45,596 nt of DNA, taken from NCBI GenBank assembly GCA_023231115.1, contig JALNWA010000009.1:1-45596 (forward strand), written 5' to 3'. Source of the DNA: Candidatus Altimarinota bacterium (lineage in GTDB: Bacteria > Patescibacteriota > Gracilibacteria > UBA1369 > LOWO2-01-FULL-3). Both the position numbers and the translations under genes were made by a program. Positions 9,938-16,605 of the stretch are shown here, piece after piece (within the stretch, counting starts at the first letter, position 1; every line of letters starts with the position of its first letter). The notes beneath the pieces are model-generated. The model was not told the DNA's origin, did not search any database, and saw only the letters and a list, made by a program, of their open reading frames with translations.

Positions 9938-10954
9938 ATGGAACAAGAAGAAACAAACAACGAGCAATCAAACCAAACAAGCGTTTTTCTACTCTTTGGC
10001 GAAGACAACTTTTCCTCAAACCAAAGGCTAAAATGGTACCAAAACGGATTTGTAAAAAAATACGGCGAAGACAGCAGTGTCGAAATTATCGACGGCGCAA
10101 ACCTCGACATCAATAACTTTGAAACAGATTTAATGTCACTCCCCTTCTTGTCAGAAAAAAAACTCGTAATAATAAGAGATTTCTTTAAAGAACGAGATGC
10201 CGAAGAACAGAAACAAATGGCTAAAATAATAGAAAAAACTCCAGATTTTTGTGTTTTATTTTTCTACGAAAACGCAGGAATTACAAAGACATCGTCATTG
10301 TACAAAAAAATTATACGCATAGGCAAAGTGGAAGAGTTTTTACCGCTTTCTCCTCAAGAAAGCACGAAGTGGATTCTTGCAAAAACAAAGAAGGAAAACG
10401 TAAAAATCTCTTTAATTTCGGCAAAAGTGCTCGCAGACCAAACTTCAGGAAGCCTTTGGGCACTTTCAAACGAATATGAAAAATTAAAAACATTTGCGAA
10501 CGGCGAAGAAATAACAAAAGAAATGATTGAGGAATTGGTCTCCCCGACCTTAACAGCATCAATTTTCCATCTGACAGATTCTATCGGAGAAAAAAATCTA
10601 AAAGAATCAATAAAAACATTCGAAATTATTGAGGAATCTGAAGGAGATCCGACAAAAATATTTTTCATGATTGTCAGACATTTCAGGCTCCTTATCCAAG
10701 CTTTCGACATGTTGCAAAGAAAAGAACCATATCAAAGCCTTGTAAAAAAATTGGGAATACAACCTTTCGTAGCTCCAAAAATGGCTGGGCAATGCAAAAA
10801 TTTCACAGAAAAAGATCTTATTGAAATTTACAAAAAATTACTTAAAATAGACACAGACTTCAAAACAGGACAAATAAAAACTACATCTCAAGACAACAGT
10901 CATTACAAACTCGCAATAGAAAAATTCATAATAGATTGCTGTAAGAAAAACTAA
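9938..10954 (+). CDS. holA: DNA polymerase III delta subunit
   Basis: 338 residues, normal for HolA, the clamp-loader subunit that opens the sliding clamp during replication. The order of segments fits the family: an N-terminal nucleotide-binding-like fold starting at the FLLFGEDNF strand, with LPFLSEKKLVIIRDF (the conserved 'phi-F-S-x-x-K-L-V' element) and VLFFYEN; then a helical lid, and the C-terminal helical collar domain with FxxHLTDSIGEKN, KIFFMIVRHFRLL and an end typical of HolA. The Gln/Asn/Glu-rich first ~15 residues are an extra extension. The likely -10 box is at 9911-9916, about 21 nt before ATG. A TrmB-type regulator follows on the same strand after 58 nt. Confidence 0.9.
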   Translation: MEQEETNNEQSNQTSVFLLFGEDNFSSNQRLKWYQNGFVKKYGEDSSVEIIDGANLDINNFETDLMSLPFLSEKKLVIIRDFFKERDAEEQKQMAKIIEKTPDFCVLFFYENAGITKTSSLYKKIIRIGKVEEFLPLSPQESTKWILAKTKKENVKISLISAKVLADQTSGSLWALSNEYEKLKTFANGEEITKEMIEELVSPTLTASIFHLTDSIGEKNLKESIKTFEIIEESEGDPTKIFFMIVRHFRLLIQAFDMLQRKEPYQSLVKKLGIQPFVAPKMAGQCKNFTEKDLIEIYKKLLKIDTDFKTGQIKTTSQDNSHYKLAIEKFIIDCCKKN

Positions 10955-11012
10955 TTGTTAAAATCTACTTCGTAAATTTGTCGTAGGTTTTTACAACGTA
11001 AATTCACATACC

Positions 11013-11873
11013 ATGGAAAAAGAGCTTATCCAAATCCTTATAAGCCTTGGGCTTACAGATAAAGAATCCAAGGTTTACCTTGCCGCAACAGAAGCCGGAA
11101 CTTCTCCCGTTTCACAAATTGCACAAAAAGCGGGCATAAACAGAGTTACGACATACGACATTTTGGAAAAATTAAAACAACGCGGATTAATAAGCCATTT
11201 CACGAAAAAACAAATAAAATATTTCACTGCAACAAAAGCGGAGACCCTCCTTGAAGAATTCGAAAAAAGGACAAATTCACTTCGAGTAGCTTTACCAAAA
11301 CTAAAAAAACTTACAGGCGAAACAGCGCATCCACGAGTCAGATATTTTGAAGGACTTGAAGGAATTAAAGCAATTTACGCAGATACACTTACAAGCAAAA
11401 CAGAAATTTTAAACTATTCAAATTCTGAAGAAATAAGAAAAAACTGGCCAAAATATGACACTGAATATGTTGAAAAAAGAGCAAAGAAAAAAATTCTTTT
11501 AAAAGGAATTTGCCAGAACGACGAACATGGCAAAAAAGTGCATGAACTAGACCAAAAATACTTCCGTGAAATGCGATTGCTCGACCCGACTCAGTTTAAT
11601 TTTACGAACGAAATAAATATTTACGACGACAAAGTCGCAATCATTTCATTCAAAGACGAACTCATCGGAATGATTATAGAAAGCGCGGAAATCGCAAACA
11701 GCCAACGTGCAATTTTTGACATGTGCTGGAAATTCGCAAAAATCCTTGGCGACATGGAAGCGAGAGACATCAAACACAAACTTCTAGAACCAATCAAAAA
11801 CACGAAAAACCCGACCACCGAAAAAGAGGAAACAGTCGAGGAAATTTACAGGAGAAACTTGTCGTTGTTCTAA
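11013..11873 (+). CDS. TrmB-family transcriptional regulator
   Basis: 286 residues. Residues ~1-70 form the TrmB winged helix (LGLTDKESKVYLAATEAG, then VSQIAQKAGINRVTTYDILEKL as the helix-turn-helix and a wing ending KKQIKYFTA). A coiled segment (~75-100) likely mediates dimerisation, and the remainder resembles the effector/PLD-like half of TrmB proteins (VRYFEGLEGIKAIY). TrmB regulators usually sense sugars or other small molecules, but no transporter or sugar gene is adjacent, so the target is unknown. No clear terminator or promoter is visible in the 58-nt gap upstream; it could be co-transcribed with holA. CPR-type genomes often carry several TrmB-like regulators. Confidence 0.85.
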   Translation: MEKELIQILISLGLTDKESKVYLAATEAGTSPVSQIAQKAGINRVTTYDILEKLKQRGLISHFTKKQIKYFTATKAETLLEEFEKRTNSLRVALPKLKKLTGETAHPRVRYFEGLEGIKAIYADTLTSKTEILNYSNSEEIRKNWPKYDTEYVEKRAKKKILLKGICQNDEHGKKVHELDQKYFREMRLLDPTQFNFTNEINIYDDKVAIISFKDELIGMIIESAEIANSQRAIFDMCWKFAKILGDMEARDIKHKLLEPIKNTKNPTTEKEETVEEIYRRNLSLF

Positions 11874-11893
11874 AAGATTTAACCCACAAAAAT

Positions 11894-12220
11894 ATGACAC
11901 ACAAAAAACCACAAGAAGATTTACCTCAAGAACCTTTACTGCAACCAGGCGCAATCGAAGCCTTGATAGAAGACGGAAGGATTCCGCTCGGGTTTGGCAT
12001 ATTAATAGAAGAAGGCGGAAAACCTCAAATGTCTTTTTGGATACCACCTAAGGGCACAAAATTAGGAGACAGCATGGAAGGAGATGGAGCATTTGGATTC
12101 CAGTTTCGCTCGCCGGAAGGCCAAGACAGAGGACACGCAGAATGGCACGTCGTCCCGAAAAAGATTGGAGAACAAATAAAAACAAGAGTCAAAGCAGCAT
12201 TGAAACAACTAAAGAATTAA
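11894..12220 (+). CDS. Small protein of unknown function
   Basis: 108 residues from ATG 11894, 20 nt after the TrmB gene and likely co-transcribed with it. I chose this ATG because the open frame upstream overlaps the TrmB gene and its translation there has the composition of an out-of-frame shadow. The protein has a Pro/Gln-rich start, then IPLGFGILIEEGGKPQMSFWIPP and FGFQFRSPEG, which look like short beta-strands, and a Lys-rich helical end. No Cys, no membrane segment and no signal peptide. I do not recognise a family. It converges with the minus-strand gene ending at 12281 across a 60-nt gap. Confidence 0.65.
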   Translation: MTHKKPQEDLPQEPLLQPGAIEALIEDGRIPLGFGILIEEGGKPQMSFWIPPKGTKLGDSMEGDGAFGFQFRSPEGQDRGHAEWHVVPKKIGEQIKTRVKAALKQLKN

Positions 12221-12280
12221 ACCTACCTCACCATCACGAAATGTTTTGCCAACAAACAGGGTTTTTACTAATTATCAGGA

Positions 12281-12517
12281 CTATCCCCTCAAAATACCGG
12301 CAACAAACGAGATAAAAAGACTCAAAACAAGCAAACCAACACCGATTAGCAATAAATATCCGATATATTTCCAAACACCCCAGTTTTTAGAAAAACTGGC
12401 ATAAATCAACGCAAAAACTGAGATAAAACAACCAATAGAAAAAAACAATATACCAATAAGAGCAATAACTCCGGCAACACCATGCTCGGAAACAATTTGA
12501 ACAATGCTAGCAGACAT
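12281..12517 (-). CDS. Small two-helix membrane protein
   Basis: 78 residues with two hydrophobic helices (~14-40 and ~52-75) joined by a short loop containing KNWGVWK. It resembles many small uncharacterised integral membrane proteins and no catalytic motif is visible. It lies 24 nt downstream of gatA on the same strand, so it is probably the last gene of a gatC-gatA transcript. Its link with amidotransferase function, if any, is unknown. Confidence 0.65.
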   Translation of the reverse strand: MSASIVQIVSEHGVAGVIALIGILFFSIGCFISVFALIYASFSKNWGVWKYIGYLLLIGVGLLVLSLFISFVAGILRG

Positions 12518-12541
12518 AAGAAAAGGGATTAAAGAATTAAT

Positions 12542-13984
12542 TTATTTCTGAACTTTCTCCACAACCTCTCCGACCGTAAAACATCTTCCCTCCTCAAACT
12601 GAGGAGCAATGATCTGTAGTCCGATTGGTAAGCCACTTTTTGACATTCCTGCCGGAACGGAAATTGCAGGAAGTCCCGCCGCACTTGCAGGAATTGTGAG
12701 AGCATCAGCCATGTACATTTTCAAAGGATCATCAACCAACTCCCCTATCTTAAATGCAGGAGTTGGGCTTACAGGAGCGATTAAAACATCCACTTTTTCA
12801 AAAGCTTTTTCAAAATCTTTTATAATTAAAGTACGAACTCTTTGCGCTTTTTTATAATACGCATCGTAATAACCCGCAGACAAAACATAAGTTCCAATCA
12901 TAATTCTACGTTTTATTTCACTTCCAAAACCTTCTCCTCGAGAGGCAAAATAATATTCGACCAAATCCTGCACAGCGCTTTTTGAAGGCTTCTTTCCGTA
13001 TCTGATTCCATCAAATCTTTCCAAATTCGCAGAAAGTTCAGCCGGCATTGTCACATAATAAACCGCAACCGCATATTTCGTCATCGGCAAAGAAACTTCG
13101 ACAATTTTCGCCCCTTCTTTTTTAAGTTTTTCAACAACTTCCATTACTTTATCAGAAACTTCCTTTTCAACCCCCTCTCCAAAATATTCTTTTGGAAGCC
13201 CTATCTTAAGCCCTTTAACCCCCTTACCCAAAAACGAAGTATAATCGGGAACCGCCACATTCGGAGTCGTCGCATCTTTATCATCGTGCCCCGCAATTGC
13301 ATTTAAAATAATTGCACTATCTTCAACACTTTTTGAAAAATGTCCCACAGTATCCCAGCTTGAAGCCATCGCCGTGACGCCACTTCTCGAAACACGCCCG
13401 TAAGTCACCTTCATTCCGACAACGCCGCAAAGGCTTGCAGGCTGACGAATTGAACCTCCCGTGTCAGTTCCGGTAGAATAAATACACATATCAGAGGCAA
13501 CTGCCGCCGCACTTCCACCGGAAGAACCTCCGGCAACCCTTTCAATATCATGCGGATTTTTTGTAACACCAAAACACGAATGTTCAGTGCTCGCACCACA
13601 CGCAAATTCATCCATATTCGTTTTTCCAACCATAATCATTCCTGCATCCCTAAGCCTTTTTACAACAGTCGCATCATATGGTGGAACAAAATCTTTTAGC
13701 ATTGGTGAACAACAAGTCGTCCTCACTCCCTTAGTATTAAAAATATCTTTCATCGCACAAGGAATTCCCATCAAAGGCCCCAAATCCTCGCCTTTTTTAA
13801 ATTTCTTATCCATCTCTTTCGCTTCATTTAAAGCCATTTTTTCATCAACAAAAACATAAGCATTCAAATCCTTATTTCGCGCTTTCACCTCTTTCAAACA
13901 ATCTTTCATCAAATCTTCACAAGAAAATTTCCCTGCCCTAAGCCCTTTCGCCGCCTCACTAATTTTAAGTTTATTTAATTGCAT
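12542..13984 (-). CDS. gatA: Aspartyl/glutamyl-tRNA amidotransferase subunit A
   Basis: 480 residues, full family length. GatA hydrolyses glutamine and passes ammonia to GatB to turn Glu-tRNA(Gln) or Asp-tRNA(Asn) into the cognate amide form. The amidase-signature Ser-cisSer-Lys triad is visible: Lys in IPCAMKDIFN (~80), the Gly/Ser-rich GGSSGGSAAAVAS (~155) and STGTDTGGSIRQPAS (~175), followed by GMKVTYGRVSRSG. The C-terminal half (LPIGLQIIAPQFEEG) is also typical. Its start overlaps the end of gatC by 14 nt, indicating translational coupling. gatB is not in the window. Use of this route implies the organism may lack GlnRS and/or AsnRS. Confidence 0.96.
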   Translation of the reverse strand: MQLNKLKISEAAKGLRAGKFSCEDLMKDCLKEVKARNKDLNAYVFVDEKMALNEAKEMDKKFKKGEDLGPLMGIPCAMKDIFNTKGVRTTCCSPMLKDFVPPYDATVVKRLRDAGMIMVGKTNMDEFACGASTEHSCFGVTKNPHDIERVAGGSSGGSAAAVASDMCIYSTGTDTGGSIRQPASLCGVVGMKVTYGRVSRSGVTAMASSWDTVGHFSKSVEDSAIILNAIAGHDDKDATTPNVAVPDYTSFLGKGVKGLKIGLPKEYFGEGVEKEVSDKVMEVVEKLKKEGAKIVEVSLPMTKYAVAVYYVTMPAELSANLERFDGIRYGKKPSKSAVQDLVEYYFASRGEGFGSEIKRRIMIGTYVLSAGYYDAYYKKAQRVRTLIIKDFEKAFEKVDVLIAPVSPTPAFKIGELVDDPLKMYMADALTIPASAAGLPAISVPAGMSKSGLPIGLQIIAPQFEEGRCFTVGEVVEKVQK

Positions 13985-14261
13985 GCATCACTTTTACTTG
14001 ATTGCTATCGATTTCAAGCTCACTGCAAGCCAAAAGTTCCTCCCTCGTCACCCCGCCAGAAACAACCTCATCTTTCCTCATTACATTTTTTAGACCCGTA
14101 ACCTGACTTGTAATTTCCACGCCTTCCGTATTAACTTCCTTTAAAATATCAACATATTCAAGAACTCCGGATAGTTGTCCGGAAAACTTTTTAACCTCTT
14201 CGTCGGTTAGTTTAAGCCTTGCAAGCTTTGCTACATGTCTTACCTGCTCCTCTGTTAACAT
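13971..14261 (-). CDS. gatC: Aspartyl/glutamyl-tRNA amidotransferase subunit C
   Basis: 96 residues, the usual GatC length. It opens with MLTEEQVRHVAKLARLKLTD, the hallmark GatC N-terminus, followed by a helix ending in LEYVDILKEVNTEGVE and a belt-like tail that wraps the GatA-GatB interface. It is the first gene of the gatC-gatA pair. A good promoter sits so close (14268-14296) that the predicted transcript would begin at the A of the ATG, so it may be translated leaderless. It is divergent from the small membrane protein gene at 14337. Confidence 0.93.
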   Translation of the reverse strand: MLTEEQVRHVAKLARLKLTDEEVKKFSGQLSGVLEYVDILKEVNTEGVEITSQVTGLKNVMRKDEVVSGGVTREELLACSELEIDSNQVKVMHAIK

Positions 14262-14267
14262 GCCAAA

Positions 14268-14296
14268 ACTTTACAAAAAAAGTAGCCAAAAAGCAA
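14268..14296 (-). promoter_or_regulatory. Promoter of gatC-gatA
   Basis: On the minus strand TTGCTT (14291-14296), a 17-nt spacer and TAAAGT (14268-14273). Only 6 nt separate the -10 box from the gatC ATG, which would place transcription start on the initiation codon. Called by eye from consensus. Confidence 0.5.
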
Positions 14297-14336
14297 GAAC
14301 TAAGCTAAAATTCGACATTGACGATAACAAACAAAA

Positions 14337-14642
14337 ATGAATACGTTTTTAAACATCAAAAAAGTCTCTCTGATTTTCTTCATCGCGATAGGAATTATAC
14401 ACCTCGGATCCAGCATGCTGATCGCAAATAACTTATTTCCGCAAATCAGCTATATCATCAATAAAACAATGGAAATTCCATTCATTCTAACAGGAATGAT
14501 TTACGGACTGTCTTCACTAAGAATTTCCTTCTCCAATCAAGAAAATCCACATAAAGTACTGGACATTTCCCTAATATCATTGATAATAATTGTCCTGATA
14601 GCGTTAGTAGTAATAAATCTCGCAGTTCCGACAAATATATAG
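14337..14642 (+). CDS. Small integral membrane protein
   Basis: 101 residues with probably three hydrophobic helices (about 8-30, 43-60 and 73-96), the last ending close to the C-terminus. Few charges and no recognisable motif. It lies 7 nt upstream of the cytidylyltransferase-like gene, and the run membrane protein - cytidylyltransferase - ftsX - recO looks like one transcript because gaps are tiny or negative. Function unknown. Confidence 0.65.
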   Translation: MNTFLNIKKVSLIFFIAIGIIHLGSSMLIANNLFPQISYIINKTMEIPFILTGMIYGLSSLRISFSNQENPHKVLDISLISLIIIVLIALVVINLAVPTNI

Positions 14643-14649
14643 ACAAAAA

Positions 14650-15129
14650 ATGGAAAACGTAAAAGATAAAAAATTAGTGATGGTATTTGGAACGTTCGAT
14701 TATTTGCATGCGGGTCATGAGAACCTTTTTTCGCAAGCACGCGAACTTGGCGACGAAATAATCGCGGTAATGGCACGCGACAAAACAGTAAAAACAATCA
14801 AAGGCGCGCTTCCTGATCACAACGAAAAAAACAGAATGCAAGCTTTGGAAGAAACAGCTTGGGCAAACAAAGTGGTTCTTGGGGATTTAAAAGACAAAAC
14901 AAAGGTTATAAAAAATTACAAACCTGACATTATAGCTCTTGGATACGATCAATTCGCATTCACGTATTTATTGGACAAAATGATTATCGAGCTAAAACTT
15001 GAAACAAAAATCGTCAGACTAAAACCATATCGTCCTGATATGTACAAATCTTCAATAATTAAATATAATCTTTCACAGTGTAAACCAAACCCTCATGAAA
15101 CAAATACCCTCATCGCTCAACCTGATTAA
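14650..15129 (+). CDS. Cytidylyltransferase-like nucleotidyltransferase (FAD synthetase / glycerol-3-phosphate cytidylyltransferase type)
   Basis: 159 residues, a single HIGH-type nucleotidyltransferase domain. The N-terminal strand VMVFGTFDYLHAGHENLF carries the HxGH nucleotide-binding motif (HAGH, ~25). VMARDKTVK, the NEKNRMQALEE element and KPDIIALGYDQ follow as in the TagD/RibL family, and YKSSIIK near the end matches the ISSS-like motif. Such enzymes join CTP or ATP to an alcohol phosphate; the substrate (FMN, glycerol-3-phosphate or another) cannot be settled from sequence alone. The last ~12 residues are encoded in a stretch that overlaps the start of ftsX by 35 nt in another frame, an unusually deep overlap. 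Confidence 0.82.
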   Translation: MENVKDKKLVMVFGTFDYLHAGHENLFSQARELGDEIIAVMARDKTVKTIKGALPDHNEKNRMQALEETAWANKVVLGDLKDKTKVIKNYKPDIIALGYDQFAFTYLLDKMIIELKLETKIVRLKPYRPDMYKSSIIKYNLSQCKPNPHETNTLIAQPD

Positions 15130-16018
15130 ACGCGGATTTTTGCTCGCAGTTTCTAACGTATGGAGAAATAAATTTCTATCCGTTGCCACAATATTTGTAA
15201 TGGCGGTGATTTTGCTTATCTTCAACACGATTTTACTTGTAAATTTCATCTCAAGAGACGCACTTTCAGATTTAAGCAAAAAAATAGACATAGTCGCATA
15301 TTTAAAAGAAAGCACGACATACGAACAATCAGTTTCAATAATAAATGATTTGAAAGAAGTTGAAGGAATTGGAAGCGCAGTTTATTTTTCAAAAGAAGAC
15401 GCGCTAAAACAAATCGACAAATTACATCCGGACATTGGAAGTGCATTTGAAAAATACAATCTCGGAAATCCGCTTCCTGCAAGCATAAACATAAAGACCA
15501 TACACCCAAAATATTACGAAAATGTAACGACCTTTTTATCACAAGAAAAATACAAACAATACCTTTCAAATTTTGAATCAAGCACAGACGAAAACACATC
15601 ACTCATAAAAAGCGCCGCGCAAAATTTGGTAAAAATTTCAAATTTCGCAGGACAAATAATATTTTGGTTAATTACAATTTTCATAGTTGGAGGCGCACTC
15701 GTAATTCTTAACGCAATACAAATCACGATTTTCAACCGCAAAAAAGAAATCGAAGTTATGAAACTTGTCGGCGCATCTCATTCATTTATAAGACTTCCAT
15801 TCATTATGGAAAGTATAATTTATGGGCTTCTAGCCGTCACATTAAGCACAATAATGTTTATTGTAATCACACAAAAAATAGACATTTCCTCTTATGGAAT
15901 TTCAACAACATTTGAAAACATTGAAATAGTAAAAATAATCGGCGCGGAAATTTTGGCGACAATACTTTTAAGCACAACAAGTTCCTTAATCGCAGTACAC
16001 GAATACCTAAATCAGTAA
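15095..16018 (+). CDS. ftsX: Cell-division protein FtsX
   Basis: 307 residues with the FtsX plan: a short cytoplasmic N-terminus (NVWRNKFLS before the first helix), TM1 ~28-52, an extracytoplasmic domain (~53-180) with DIVAYLKESTT and LKEVEGIGSAVYFSKEDAL, then TM2-TM4 (~183-210, ~232-256, ~275-300) with the loop IFNRKKEIEVMKLVGAS typical of this ABC permease. With the ATPase FtsE it activates peptidoglycan hydrolases at division. ftsE usually lies directly upstream but here the neighbour is a nucleotidyltransferase, so ftsE must be elsewhere. The start overlaps the upstream gene by 35 nt; alternative starts further in would cut the conserved N-terminus. Confidence 0.92.
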   Translation: MKQIPSSLNLIKRGFLLAVSNVWRNKFLSVATIFVMAVILLIFNTILLVNFISRDALSDLSKKIDIVAYLKESTTYEQSVSIINDLKEVEGIGSAVYFSKEDALKQIDKLHPDIGSAFEKYNLGNPLPASINIKTIHPKYYENVTTFLSQEKYKQYLSNFESSTDENTSLIKSAAQNLVKISNFAGQIIFWLITIFIVGGALVILNAIQITIFNRKKEIEVMKLVGASHSFIRLPFIMESIIYGLLAVTLSTIMFIVITQKIDISSYGISTTFENIEIVKIIGAEILATILLSTTSSLIAVHEYLNQ

Positions 16019-16605
16019 CAACAAAATGCATAATTTTAGGACATAAAAATGTCGGAGAATCCGACAGGCTTGTTTATCTATACTCGGAAGAATTGGGAAA
16101 AATAAAAGCATACGCAAAAGGCTCAAGAAAATTAACGAGCAAATTTGTCGGACACATCGAAACGCTAAACATCGCAGAGGTGTCACTTTATTTCGGCCCT
16201 CAAAGAATAATAATCACGGAAATTTCGAGCAATGAAACACTACTAAAAAAAGCTACAAAACTTGAAACTTTTGAAAGCGCGATAAAAATTGCGGAGATCG
16301 CAAACACAATGTTATTCGAAGAACAAAAATACGAAAACCTGATCAGCTTAATGAAAAAAGCCATTATGCATTTAATGACTTCGAAAAAACCTCATCTCAT
16401 TTACACGGCATTCGCGATAAAATTAATGGATAAACTTGGAATTGTTCCGGATTTCAAAGCCAGCACAATGTCCATTTCTGAAAAATACATAAAATTTTTC
16501 GAATTTATAAAAGCAAAAACTTTTACAGAAATAGAAAAAATAGCAACGACAAAAGAAGAAGACGTTTATATTTCAAAATATCTTAGCAAATTACTTGATT
16601 TCTAA
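16003..16605 (+). CDS. recO: DNA repair protein RecO, apparently without an ATG/GTG/TTG at its true start
   Basis: RecO loads RecA with RecR at gaps. The frame encodes a typical N-terminal OB-fold opening, TTKCIILGHKNVGESDRLV, then LGKIKAYAKGSRK, before the first standard start codon (TTG 16093). No ATG, GTG or TTG occurs in this frame between a stop at 15922-15924 and 16093. I placed the start at ATA 16003, which gives MPKSVTTKCIIL and a 200-residue protein overlapping ftsX by 16 nt; ATA 16030 or ATT 16033 are alternatives. A start at TTG 16093 would lose most of the first OB-fold strands. The C-terminal helical half (LIYTAFAIKLMDKLGIVPDF) fits RecO, without zinc cysteines. Its stop overlaps that of rel on the other strand. 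Confidence 0.8.
   Translation: MPKSVTTKCIILGHKNVGESDRLVYLYSEELGKIKAYAKGSRKLTSKFVGHIETLNIAEVSLYFGPQRIIITEISSNETLLKKATKLETFESAIKIAEIANTMLFEEQKYENLISLMKKAIMHLMTSKKPHLIYTAFAIKLMDKLGIVPDFKASTMSISEKYIKFFEFIKAKTFTEIEKIATTKEEDVYISKYLSKLLDF

Noticed and set aside
11723..11893. Upstream extension of the small gene 11894-12220 into the TrmB gene
   Set aside because: The extra N-terminal translation (His/Arg/Thr/Asn-rich) looks like an out-of-frame reading of trmB; the ATG at 11894 just after the trmB stop is simpler.
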